64,000 nt of DNA from Erigeron canadensis (taxonomy: Eukaryota; Streptophyta; Magnoliopsida; Asterales; Asteraceae), in contig NC_057768.1 in the NCBI RefSeq assembly GCF_010389155.1, positions 8,926,501 through 8,990,500 of the forward strand. The letters are read 5' to 3'. This document shows, piece after piece, positions 11,588 to 23,384 of this stretch. Position 1 is the first letter of the stretch. Every line of letters starts with the position of its first letter. The position numbers and the translations under genes were made by a program. Under the pieces are notes generated by a model. That model ran no database searches. It was not told the DNA's origin and was given only the letters and a program-made list of their open reading frames with translations.

Positions 11588-11930
11588 ATGGGAAAAAAAA
11601 AAGGCTCGCTGGAAAACCGTATAAACCGGAAATCTCAAAAAGGAGTCACCGGCAAACCGAAGCAACACCACCAGAAACCCCAAAAAGGGGTCACCAAATT
11701 ACATGCAGCCACGATTAAACCTGGAACCCCCAAAAAAGAGGTAATCGGAAAACCGATTAAACTAAGAACCCTAAAAAAGGGGTCGCTGGAAAATCGATTC
11801 AAAGTAGCCAAAGAGCCAATAATGTGTCAACTACACCTTCGCCAAAGTTAAACAATATTGTGGTCGTAAAAAAGTGAACGTTTCCAACCGGCAACCACCA
11901 GAAACCCCTAAAATGGGGTTTCCGATCTCA
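11588..11930. repeat. Degenerate tandem repeat, about 42-bp unit
   Basis: About six diverged units share AACCCCAAAAAGGGGTCACC followed by GGAAAACCGATTAAAC-like sequence. The 87-codon open frame over it (GSLENR, KPQKGVTK) is only the translation of the repeat. Confidence 0.55.
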
Positions 11931-12034
11931 CCGGAATAAGGGTGTTGTACGTTAGGAGCATCGAAAAGTTTTTCCGGCATGGATTCCGACAATAGAATGC
12001 AAGAAAACCATATGATTAGCCTCAAAACCGAAAT

Positions 12035-12052
12035 CCCCCCCCCCCCCCCCCC
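12035..12052. repeat. Poly-C tract, 18 C
   Basis: Homopolymer run within non-coding sequence upstream of the MCA gene, followed by CACCCCACC. Confidence 0.9.
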
Positions 12053-12399
12053 ACCCCACCACTAAAAAAATAATAATAATAGTAAAACAATTTAGGTTTC
12101 CGGTGATGAAATAGTTTTGGCACAAGAAAAAAAAAGGGTCACAAGGCACGTTCCCAACGTTTAAAAGGATCGACCGAATGTGGCCAGTATATATAGTCGA
12201 TCCAACTTGCCAAAACTAGCCGATGCAAAAAACTTGACAAAGAGCCGAAGTTAGTCAAACCAACTTGCCGATAAAATAAGTCGACTACACCCTTGCCCTA
12301 ATAAATTCAAATGATATTGTGATATATGACAAGAATTTCTTTTTAAAAGGTCTATAGCGTATACATGGCTTAAATTTGTACTCTTCACCAATACACAAA

Positions 12400-13325
12400 T
12401 TGGAGACGGACATGAATATGCAAATATTACAAAATATGCACTCAAACACACACTCACACACTATCCCATATCGTACTACTTTGCTTCTCTGTCACAATTT
12501 CTCTTTCTCTCTCTCACTCTCAATTTCACACACAGACAAACGACACCGAAACCAACTTCCAAAGTGCTCTTCCCACTGCCTCTGCTGCTGCTTTACACAG
12601 ATAATAATAATAATAAATATTTTTTCAACTACTTTTTTCCTCCCACAAAAACCCAAAATTTTTGTTTTACAAAATCTTAACATAATATTATTCGTAAATT
12701 TGTCTAGCAGCAAAAATACAATGCATGGGCAATGTACTTACTTCAATGCTCGCCGTACAACTTCTATCCCTGCTATTTCATCTTGAAACCCTACAACAAA
12801 GGTAAACAAATTTATACAGATTTCCCTTTTAATGTTTTCTTCAATTTCATCTCATATCAATTCGCATTCATGTCTGTGTTTGTTTGTCGGTGTATACAGT
12901 AGCAGATTACAATATATACACACTCACGCGCACACACATGTTATATGTTATATATATATATAAATGTATATACGATATGTATGAATTTTTTTGGTCTAAT
13001 AATTGTAAAGGTCAACTTCAAGTGAATCTGATGAATTTTGTATTTTTTGAATTATTATTTATTTAATTGTTAATTAATTTTTTAATTGTTGATCTATTTG
13101 ATTATTTTTAGAGACTTTCCTCACTTTCTTGTGATAGAAGACTTTTAGTCAACATTATATAGATATACATGTTGTATCTATATTTTTTACTATTTGTTTA
13201 TCATTAAGTAAAAACTTTAACTTTTTTCAGACAAAGAATCTCAAATGAGATCTTGTTATGACTAAATTACTTTTCATTATTTAACTTTTACAGTTTAATA
13301 CTTATTAGTTATATTGTTTTACCAG
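12400..13325 (+). promoter_or_regulatory. 5' UTR exon and 5' UTR intron of the MCA gene
   Basis: A CT-rich leader (TTCTCTTTCTCTCTCTCACT, about 12490-12530) is typical of plant 5' UTRs. A donor (CAACAAAG|GTAAAC) ends a non-coding exon at 12801, and an acceptor (TTTTACCAG) at 13325 resumes the leader 183 bp before the ATG at 13509. The leader intron is thus about 12802-13325 and includes a short (TA)n stretch near 12950. The transcription start is not determinable; a TATATATAG word at about 12187 is far upstream. Open frames inside this segment are not genes. Confidence 0.6.
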
Positions 13326-13508
13326 ATTCTGTTGTTGTGGATCCATTTCAAATAGTTGAAACCAAGGGAACTGTCCATTTAGTATAGAATCTGTAAAAAG
13401 CAGTGAAATTACGACATTGGGTCGATTTGCGATGTATTGTGTCGATTTGATAAAGATAACAAGCTAAGAAATCGAGTGATTCGGGAGAGTTAATTTAGAG
13501 GGTGAAGA

Positions 13509-16500
13509 ATGGCAGCGGCGTGGGATCATTTTGGAGATATTGCAAACGTCGCACAGCTAACAGGGCTAGACGCGGTGAAGCTTATCGGGTTGATTGTTAA
13601 GGCTGCTAGTACGGCCCGTATGCATAAGAAGAATTGCAAGGAATTTGCATTGCATTTGAAGTTGATTGGAAATCTTTTACAGACACTTAGGATTAGCGAG
13701 CTGAAAAAGTATCCGGAAACACGTGAACCTTTAGAACAGCTTGAGGAAGCATTGAGAAGGTCTTACATTTTGGTCAATAGTTGTCAAGATCGGAGTTACT
13801 TGTACTTACTTGCTATGGGATGGAACATTGTTTACCAGTTCAGGAGGGCACAAAATGAGATTGATCGTTACTTGAAGATTATTCCACTCATCAGTCTTGT
13901 GGACAATGCTCGAGTCCGGGTACAAATTTGATCTTCCTCTACACTCTACTGTACTTCCGTATTTAGATTTTATTGGTTTAAATTATTGTCAACAAGCCCT
14001 TTGTCGTAGTGGTGTTTGGGTGTCTCATCAACCAAAAGGCTGTGGGTTCACAAATGAGACAAATGTGTGTTAGTTGTTGTATGTGTCTCTTTGTCACTCA
14101 AAAAGAAATATAAAATGGTTGGCATAATTTCATTTTTCACTGCAGTGATAATATTAAGATTTTATAGAACTCTATTAATAATATTGTTTAGTTGTTAGTT
14201 TATTTAGGGAAAATTGTATAACAACCAATTTTGGTCCAATTTTTGTTGATGCATTACCAACTATCTTGTACTTGAACAAAACCATCGAAGTTGCATAGTT
14301 TTTGAATCATGGTAATTACCTGAGAAGATAACTAGTTTTCGATGCCACCTAAAAAAAGTCAACTAGGTCAAAAGTTAGCGTTTGTGAACGTTGGTTTTTG
14401 AACTTCATAGTTATGACTGCTATGCGATTCAAATTACCTTATATTAAAGTTTTGGAACGTTGGTTACCTTATTATGCAATTAGCCTATCGGCTTTCTATA
14501 TAAATTATCTTCGTAAAATTCAGTCTGATAAGTCATTGTGAAGTTCATATCCTGTTAATTACTTTATTCTGTATATTTATGATGAAAATATTCTGTTAAG
14601 CAGGAAAGATTGGAATATATTGAGAGGGACCAGCGTGAATACACATTGGATGATGAAGACAGGAAAGTGCAAACTGTTATCATGAACCCTAACCCTTCAC
14701 ATACTGATACTGTTGTTTTGAAGAAATCTCTTTCGTGTAGCTACCCAAACTTACCTTTCAAGGAGGTTATCCAAAAGGAAAATGAAAAACTTCATTTGGA
14801 ACTTCAACGATCACAATCTAATTTAGATGTAGGGGAATGTGAAGTAATTCAACATCTGATTGAGGTTACCCAAGTTGTTGCTTCAAAATCTCAACATGAA
14901 CAAGATTCATCAAAGAAGGCTTCCAAGAAGACCGAGTCTCACTATACAGATGACAGCACCAATGAAGAAGTTCAATATGAGAAGGAACACTCAACTTCAA
15001 GGTCAGTATCTCCCATTACACGTTTACTTTGAATTTAGTTTGCAAGACACAACACCAATTATTAGTAGGAAATCTTATAGTGTATGCATGGCTGTGCAGA
15101 AGTACTGCTATGGTTTTGTATGAAGAACAAGATTTACCCTCAACTAAAACATCTTATGGACATGGAGAATGGCATTCAGATCTTCTTGGTTGCTGTTCAG
15201 AACCTAAGATGTGTATGTGCTGCAATAAACTTTCTGCAATCCAATTCGTTTACTCTGCAATAGGTGAACTTTTTTCATCTCTGTAGCAATATCCTCTAAA
15301 TAGGTTTATTCCTTTTTGTGCAGGCTTAAAGACTTTCTTTTTTCCTTGTGGCACATTTTCAAAGATTGCAACTGTGGCAACAAACAGGCACATGAGTAAG
15401 AATTTTTGATGCATTTTAATAATATATCCCTTGCAGTCTTCTTATTTATCTGCTTTACTTTCATCTGTTACGACCTTCTATGCTAACAATATGGGTGTCA
15501 TCAATGTATGCTGGTCATCGACATTTGAAAGCAACATTTCCAGTCAACTAATAATATCATGAGTTAGAATATATGATGCTAAATTGACGAGACCTTGACA
15601 CCAAATAGCCAAGGAACATTTTTTTCCACTTCTATTTGATGTTTATGCAAACTGCCTTTTGGATGTAGCTGAATCTCAAGTATGCCCACTAAAGCAAATT
15701 TAAAGGCCTCACCGCCTCACCTTTTTTAGTAAACAAAATTGTTTTGGATGCTATGATAGAACTTGGCAGCCTCAACCACTAAGATATGCTTAGCTATCTA
15801 CTAGAAAGGATTTTTATATGAATGCACATAATATTGAGCAAAACGGGCTTTTTGGGGGTCAAAAGTAACGAATCTCATGATTCAATGAATGACAACCTAC
15901 CTTGTGATTTCAGATTGTGAGCTTATTGTTTTCTCATTTTGTGATTTCAGTTTAAACGTTTTGGTATTATCGTATCTTGGTGAGTTTTATTGACCGCTTG
16001 CATATAATTGTTGGTACATATTGAGCAGCTTCTGGAGAGGCCTGCAACGAGCTGATGGCTTATTCCCTAATATTATCCTGTTGTTGCTATACTTGTTGCA
16101 TCAGGAGGAAGCTTCGAAAGACCTTCAACATCACGGTATCCCATCAATCACATATTCTATGCCTGATATTTGTTTTTCACTTACTTCCAATAAAAAATGG
16201 TATTCTAGAGGGAGTCAGGTGGCAATTTGAACTCCTTAGGTTATAAATGGATTTATTACTAATGGGTCAAATCGGTAAATGACTGAAAGTTTCCCATAGT
16301 TTATTCATATTATCAATCCACACCAACTCAGTATCTTATTGTAATATGTATGTAGTTCTGTTTCGTATCTAACATGTTAATAAAATATAAATAATATAGA
16401 CATGTAAGTGTTTGTAAATCAACCCAAATGGTACTACGAATTACCTAAATTTTGACCCAAAGCTAGCGAATAGGAATCTTGTTTTATCTTCGAAGTTACT

Positions 16501-18411
16501 TTGTTGATTTTGTATTCCTTTCACTAGAAATCTTTCTTTTATAGAGCAGTCTTCGGTGTTGGTTCTTTGTGACTCCATAAAAATCCTACTAATGATCATC
16601 ATCTTGGTTTTGACAGGGTGGTTGGTGCGATGATTTTCTCTCACATGTCATGTGCTGCTGTTGTGCCCTTGTGCAAGAACTACGGGAAGTCGAGATGCGT
16701 GGAATTCATGGTATGTCATATTTTTTTTAACTCAAGTGTTCCTCTCACATATGAAACTATATATCGTTCTTGCTATAGACTGTGTGCATGTACAACATTC
16801 ACATTAATATGATCATCCACCCATCCATGGAAATCACACCATCTAACTCGACATGTTGCTTACCCCTATCCAATTGGAAATGGAAACACTCTTACCTCTG
16901 GTGTATCCATAAATGTGGCAAAATGGATGGGTCAAAATATAAGTCATTTTTACACAATTTGGGTTGGGTGACCCGAAATATTTTGTTCATAGCTTTTACG
17001 TTTGCATATAAATATTGCGTGTCAAATATGATGGCAAAACTCTATTATTATACTGGTAATTTAGTAATGAAATTTAATATATTATTCTTTTGAGTAAAGT
17101 GATTTAGAAGGTTGCAGGCATTCAAGTTAATACTTGAGGCTTTCAACAATTTTTTGAAAATGAGAAAATCTGACCAGCCACCAAACCTATTTAATGTGCG
17201 AGACTGGTCTCAAAAACTGGAACACTGAAAAAATGTTCATATATCACAAGAATTAGGTATGAGAATATGACCGGCCACCAAACCCATTCAAACATCTATT
17301 CCTTCACCTTTTACTTCAGTGATAACTGATAAGGCAATTTAAAGATTCTCTACCAATCTATAAAAGTTCCTAGTCTCCAGCACTTGGATTAAGTTCAGGA
17401 TAATAATCTGAATGGTTTAATGGGTTGATCTGGGATCTTAACCGCTCTGTGCACAGGCAGTTAAACAGTTTTAATAGAACCGGATTCATATCTGACCGGT
17501 ATGAGAATCTGACCGGCCACCAAACCCATTCAAACATCTATTCCTTCACCTTTTACTTCTGTGATAACTGATAAGGCAATTTAAAGATTCTCTACCAATC
17601 TATAAAAGTTCCTAGTCTCCAGCACTTGGATTAAGTTCGGGATAATAATCTGAATGGTTTAATGGGTTGATCTGGGATCTTAACCGCTCTGTGCACAGGC
17701 AGTTAAACAGTTTTAATAGAACCGGATTCATATCTGACCGGTATGAGAATCTGACCGGCCACCAAACCCATTCAAACATCTATTCCTTCACCTTTTACTT
17801 CTGTGATAACTGATAAGGCAATTTAAAGATTCTCTACCAATCTATAAAAGTTCCTAGTCTCCAGCACTTGGATTAAGTTCGGGATAATAATCTGAATGGT
17901 TTAATGGGTTGATCTGGGATCTTAACCGCTCTGTGCACAGGCGGTTAAACAGTTTTAATAGAACCGGATTCATATCTGGTTTGTGGGCCACTTGGCTTGA
18001 CTTCTTGGTCCTATTTTCATAATAGTTGGCTTTTGACTGTTTGATCCAAAACCATTCGTTTTACAAATGCAATTTTCCTTTTTATCCATTTGACCCGATA
18101 AAGACAAAATTGTATTTATAAGTAAAGGTGTTGAGATTGACACCTCTAGGATATTTCATGGAAGTTGTAACACCTGTTCTTTGAACGAGTGTTCACATAC
18201 AACACTTCAAGTGACAAAACGAAGAATATGTGAGTATGAAAATCAATCTGCATTGATATATCTAAATGCTACCAATGGATACCTTGGTATTATATATTGG
18301 TGCATTATGTCACGTGTAATTATTATGTGCTGACGTGGGATTAAAATCAAATTTGCAGGTCCCGAGAAGACAAAAATTAGCCCTCCAACCACCCAATGGA
18401 TGGAATCCTAA
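13509..18411 (+). CDS. MCA1: MCA1/MCA2-type Ca2+-permeable mechanosensitive channel protein
   Basis: Seven coding exons give 415 residues: 13509-13919, 14604-15001, 15100-15212, 15324-15395, 16029-16135, 16617-16710, 18359-18411; all introns are GT-AG and phases match. MID1-complementing activity proteins are plasma-membrane Ca2+ influx channels that sense membrane stretch; plant members are about 420 residues. Seen: the N-terminal segment NVAQLTGLDAVKLIGLIVKA with Asp21, a residue reported as needed for Ca2+ uptake; MHKKNC and ETREPLEQLEEALRRSYILV; a central coiled-coil-like stretch (VIQKENEKLHLELQRSQSN); and the Cys-rich PLAC8 region (FFFPCGTFSKIA, SCCCYTCCIRRKLR, VMCCCCALVQELREVE). The last exon encodes GPEKTKISPPTTQWMES. 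Exons 3-7 were located by splice sites and protein continuity. The final intron (1,648 bp) holds a tandem triplication. MCA1 versus MCA2 orthology cannot be decided here. Confidence 0.95.
17258..17978 (+). repeat. Three tandem 242-bp repeats in the last MCA intron
   Basis: The unit begins TATGAGAATCTGACCGGCCA and restarts with exact 242-bp spacing (GAGAAT at 17261, 17503 and 17745). The three copies differ at only a few bases (for example TTCAGTG/TTCTGTG, AAGTTCAGG/AAGTTCGGG, CAGGCAG/CAGGCGG), and the last lacks the final 14 bp. A diverged relative of the first part lies at about 17165-17215. The low divergence implies a recent expansion or homogenisation. The intron's splice sites are outside the repeat. 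Confidence 0.93.
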
Positions 18412-18860
18412 AGTAAATCATATGAAATGATATAGATGTTCGAGGATGACTATAAGTTATATATGCTTTGTTGCCATTGTTAATATCTCTCGCATTGACA
18501 TTGACTAACTTAGCTTTCTGTAAAGTTGTCTTGATAGAGTTGGCATTTGTATGACATACTGCTTGTTTTATCAAAATATATACCAGTATTTTGTTGGTCT
18601 CTACTTTCATGTAATCATGGCGATGTAGGATCAGCAAGATTTAGAATGCTTGGATGTATTAAATTAGGAGCCAAAACTTTCTTAATGACGACGAACAAAT
18701 TCGATCTCCTATTGATGAACTTTGAAGCCGGGACATTATTTGACTATTTCTAAACAATTAGAATATTCGATGAAGAATTGGTGAACCGGATAACTCGTGC
18801 ATATTCATTTGTTTATGATGATGTACCATTGCTAATCCTCCGAACCTTATGGATTAATCA
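18412..18860. other. 3' flank of MCA, nothing further recognised
   Basis: Contains the MCA 3' UTR and AT-rich sequence with short open frames that match nothing recognisable. Confidence 0.45.
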
Positions 18861-18869
18861 TACTAATGA

Positions 18870-19330
18870 CAAGCTAAATCCCTTCGAATCTGTCAAAGGG
18901 CAGGTATCGGAGCCTAACACTAGATAAGACAGTCCATAAGCTCCGAAGGCTACACCTGTCCCACAGACAGAAAGTACAAAATAGAACGTGCACTAGTACG
19001 TACGTTTTGTACCTGTACCTTTGAGCCAGAAGTTGTTGCGTGTCTGTCCAACGATAACGGCTACTTGAAGGTGTTAGTGTTACCGTTAACCATCCAGTTT
19101 CTGAATCCTTCCTTTGATGTCTATAAATACCCCTCAAGGGATACACCTAAAACCCGAATGCATTACACACAAACACCCTCATACCTCACACTTAGTATCA
19201 TCTTCACACCATTAGGGAACCACCAACAAGTATAGAAACATCTATTTACATCCTATTAATCACTTATTTACACCTTTAATTTAAGAGTAACTTTATCCTT
19301 AAACAGTTTAGTAACAGTCAGCGAAAAACT
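18870..19330 (+). mobile_element. Possible LTR or promoter-like fragment
   Basis: A TATA box (CTATAAATACCCC, about 19121) is followed by a C/A-rich leader (ATTACACACAAACACCCTC) and AT-rich sequence, the order seen at the U3/R junction of plant LTRs. No terminal repeat or target duplication was found, so this is only a suggestion. Confidence 0.25.
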
Positions 19331-19629
19331 AAAGAATATGAATAAGAATTCATAGTCGCTACTCGCCTAGCTAAACAAATGTAAATTAACATTGTTCTTC
19401 ATTTACATTTGTGAACTTTCGGTAAGTCAATCATTTACATATGTTCATATGCTTGTTTGTTTAAATCTAAACGTGAACTTTTGGTAAGGCAATCATTTAC
19501 ATTTGCTTGTATGTTTGTTAGGCACGAACAAGAAAGTACATTAATCTATTAATGGGTTAGACTAAGTCATCAAAAATAAAATATACTTCTTCAGATTATT
19601 TGTTTGTAATAATGTATGCGTTTTTTCAG

Positions 19630-20122
19630 AGTAAATTACACGGATGGTACCTAAAATATATTCCAAATTACTTTTTTGATACAAACTTTTAAATTTCTAC
19701 TCGGACCATACCTAAACTTGCATTCTTCCACACTGATCATACCTAGAGTTCCACTTTTTCACTCGGACTACACCTATCACTAACGGCCGTCTATTTGGCT
19801 GTTAAGTCAAGCCACGTGCCGTGCATGTGAGATATCACGTAAGTTCATGTATACTTCAGGTATCATCCATGTAATTTATCGTAAAAATAATTATTAAGAA
19901 TTTTAAAGTTTTCTTTATATTAACTTTTTTTTTATTTTCATTTATTAAGTTGGATAGATATATTTATTATGAACAAATGTTATTTTTTCATTTTTCAATG
20001 AAAGTTTTTTTTTTCATTTTTAGAATGACATTCTATCACACGTATACTCGTAAATTAAATACATGTTTGGATGAAAATTAATACTCTCGAGAAAACCCCT
20101 ACAGTTTTCATTATTATTATTA

Positions 20123-20182
<60 letters not shown>

Positions 20183-20742
20183 AAACATGCATCTAAACTT
20201 TTTTATTATTAATTTGTTATTATTATTATTATCATTATTTATTACTTAGATGATACAAAGGTGAGAATATTGAGAATGTTTTAATTTTTTTTTACAACTT
20301 ATTTGTAAGATTTTTTGATTTTATATTTTTCATTTTTACAACTTATTGTATCTTTTTAATGATAATTTATTCAAAAAATAATACAAAAATATAAAAATAT
20401 ATATATAGTTTTCTCACGAAATATCATATCTACCCAACTTAGTAAATGAATATAAATAAAACTTTAATTTTTTTAATAATTATTTTTAGAATAAATTACA
20501 CAGATTATACCTGAATATACATGAAATTACGTATTTGATACCTCACGTGCACGACACGTGACTTGACTTAATGACTAAATAGACGGCCGTTAGTAATAGG
20601 TATGGTCCAAGTGGAAAAGTGAAACTTTGAGTATGATCAGTGTGAAAATGTGAAAGTTTAGGTATGGTCAGGTGAAAATTCGAAAGTTTGTATCAAAAGA
20701 GTAATTTGAGGTATACTATAAGTATCATCCGTATAATTTACT
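19630..20742. mobile_element. Fold-back element with (ATT)n core
   Basis: The left arm (19630 to about 19870) and right arm (about 20510-20742) are inverted copies. The tips read AGTAAATTACACGGATGGTA and, on the other strand, AGTAAATTATACGGATGATA. Both arms carry AACGGCCGTCTATTT and the ACGTG-rich block. The interior includes a second inverted pair (TTTATTAAGTTGGATAGATA against CTACCCAACTTAGTAAATGA) around an (ATT)n/(TTA)n microsatellite (about 20108-20240). No transposase is present. Flanks show no obvious duplication; Mutator-like MITEs often look like this, but the assignment is open. Confidence 0.8.
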
Positions 20743-21076
20743 TTTGTTTATTTATGTCATTGTGCAGTTGCGCAATTAATAATTGTGTTGTTAATTGTAA
20801 CTATTAAGTTGGAAATAGTAATCAAATTCTAGTAAAAGTCATGTAATATCGTATACAAATATCGGGAATATTTCTAAACTCAAACTACAATGAAAGTATT
20901 ACGTTTAAAAACGAGTACTTGAAATGCATTACATTCTTATAACATTAATCGTTTAGATCTTCATGATTATATTCAGCTAAACTTAAACGGAGAAACATCA
21001 AGTCAGCAGCAAGTTTGGCTTGGTTTGTATATAATGGATTTTGAAAACTAAATTTTTTTTTGGAAACCAGAAAATC
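20743..21076. other. Intergenic DNA, nothing recognised
   Basis: AT-rich sequence without a gene. Confidence 0.5.
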
Positions 21077-21436
21077 GGTCAAACACACTAGGATTTGAAA
21101 CTTAACATAGTGTGTTTATAGCTGACCTCCACCATTATCACAAGCACCATTGTCGGAAATTGTGATACGGTATGGATGAAACCCTTAATCGATGGTTGTG
21201 CCGTGCAGGGGGGCTTCACCCTTCTTGGTCGCTGATCTCGAGGCATTCATAAAGGGGTTAGAACTGGATGCATATGAGAATGTTGTAAATTTGATGTGCG
21301 GTGATCCAAGTGATAGTGTGGTGGCTTGGTACGGTACGAGCACTGCTCTTACTATCATGGCGTCGCCGGAGACGATGGTGGTGGTGGGCAACTATAAACA
21401 CATTGTGTTAAATTTCAAATCATAGTGTGTTTGGCC
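21077..21436. mobile_element. Small inverted-repeat element (MITE-like)
   Basis: Arms of about 45 bp at 21077-21121 and 21392-21436 are inverted copies with a few mismatches (GGTCAAACACACTAGGATTT against GGCCAAACACACTATGATTT). The interior of about 270 bp is more GC-rich and gives a 77-codon open frame on + and a 68-codon one on -, neither recognisable. Target duplications are not evident. Confidence 0.6.
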
Positions 21437-22500
21437 TGTTTTTTGATATTCATACAAGGTTTAATTTTTAAATGACTATTTCACTGTAAATAACTAGCAT
21501 TGTAGACATTGGTGACGACGACGGTGGTTTAGTGGTGTCGGTGACGGGTGGTGATGACATCGACAATTGGTGTCGAGTGGTGTAAGTAAAGTTGATGTAA
21601 TAGCGATAGTAATAATATTTTATAAGATAATGACTTAGAGTGTAAATTAACAAGATAAGAGTTTAAAGTGTAAATTAATTCTTAAGGGCAAATTTGATAA
21701 TCTTTCCTTTCCATATCGGTTGTTTATTAAGGGTACATTAGTATTTTTCCATCTAACCATTTTCAAACACTTTTTAAAAATAAGGGGGTTAATAGTTATT
21801 ATAAAGGAGTATAGATACGTATTCAGTTTTTTGTATTTTTTTAATGGCTTATTGGGTAGGATTGTCATTGAAAAGCCTAATATCCATCCCCCCCCCCCCC
21901 CCCCCCCCCCCCCTATTTTTGGCTTATAAGTTTATCACAAATGATAATTGACAAATAAGTGTAACACCGAATAAGTTTAAAACCCAGAATTAAGCCAAAA
22001 TCAATGTTCATCTAAACCTAGATAAGCTCATATAACCTTGGCCAGACATCCCCTTAACAACCACGATATATCTATGAAAATCCATATGAGACGATGTGGT
22101 GTTTGGGTTCTCTGAGTTGGATTTTTCATGTTAAAAAAAACAATTCAATTAAATAAGAAACAAATTAATTCCGGTTTAAACCAAAATATTATGAGGTTAT
22201 TTTGTAGATTAATATCTATATTTAGCTTTAAAATGCCTTAATGATTCAAATTTTGAAATTTATGAATGGAAATTCTTTTATCGGGAATGACGTGATATTT
22301 GTGATTTCTTACGTATTCGTAATATATATATTTTTTTATCTTAAAGAATATTTACACTAACCAATTTACATCAGTTATTTTTACATGAATCACATACATA
22401 ACTACTACAGTAGTTGCCGCCACCGTTTCGCGCATATGCACATGTACGTATCCCTTTAATAACATTAAATGAAAATTCATAAATAGTTATTAGTAAAGGC
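21437..22500. other. Intergenic DNA with poly-C tract
   Basis: No gene seen. A run of 26 C lies at 21888-21913. ACGACGGTGGTTTAGTGGTG-type triplet repeats lie at 21515-21580. Confidence 0.5.
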
Positions 22501-22610
22501 GTCTGGTGACCCAACCACTATTCTGGTAACCTGACCAGACTTATTGCAGTGACCCTCGCTGCAAAAAACGTCTTCGTACATACCCGTACACTGTGGACCA
22601 TGTACGGGTA
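22501..22610. repeat. Cluster of short perfect inverted repeats and a motif shared with 27041
   Basis: GTCTGGT at 22501 pairs with ACCAGAC at 22534-22540. The 26-bp word at 22539-22564 (core TTGCAG-N9-CTGCAA) is identical to 27041-27066. TACCCGTACA (22581-22590) pairs perfectly with TGTACGGGTA (22601-22610) across a 10-base loop. Confidence 0.8.
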
Positions 22611-23384
22611 TTTCTATATATGTAAACTCGCGTAGTGTCATTTTTATACAATATTTCGCATTCGTTTCAGGCTTTCGTTTCATCATCAGGTATGTTTATA
22701 TATATATATATATATATATGTTCATGTTTATTAGATTTTCTATATATATATAGTAGATGTATATATGTATGTTTTATTTAATTTTTCATACCGTTTTTGC
22801 TTTCAAGTATATATATATGTTTAAATATAGTAAGTATATATATATACTAGTTATAATACTCATACGATGTACGAATTGTTTAAATATATGTTTAAATATA
22901 GAAGTATAGTTATTGGTTATCAAATATATTAGCCGTATTAAACTTAGAGGTTTTAAAATGATGATATGTTAAAATTTTTAAAGATGTTAGTGTAGACAAA
23001 TTACTACATCAAGTTGTAAGGAATATATCCTCATATATAGATATGTTTATTAAATTTTTCATACTGTTTATGTATATGTATATATATTAATGTTCAAACA
23101 AGGTTCGTTTGTAATCTTGTTTCGAATATAAGTAAGTTATAAACTTATAGAGTAATTGATAGCTACTTCATTTTCAAGACAGTACCGTCCTTCTATAATT
23201 AAACATAAACTAAAAAAATTAGATATATATGTTTGTAAAAAGGATTGGGAATTTAAAACTATGTATGCCCGATAACCATTCTGGTATGACAACTTTCTGT
23301 CATTTTCAAATCTGTATCCCACTTTTATAAAAATTTAAGCATTGAACTTTTCATACTGTTTATGTATATGTATATATATTTCAG

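Noticed and set aside
12376..12786. 136-codon open frame in front of the MCA gene
   Set aside because: Low-complexity, CT-rich 5' UTR; it crosses no conserved motif and ends before the leader intron donor.
16441..17093. Open frames inside the MCA gene on both strands
   Set aside because: They lie in introns 5 and 6 or overlap exon 6 in other frames.
21888..21913. Poly-C tracts as assembly gap filler or functional G-quadruplex
   Set aside because: Long C runs can be true microsatellites or sequencing artefacts; nothing here decides, so they are only recorded.
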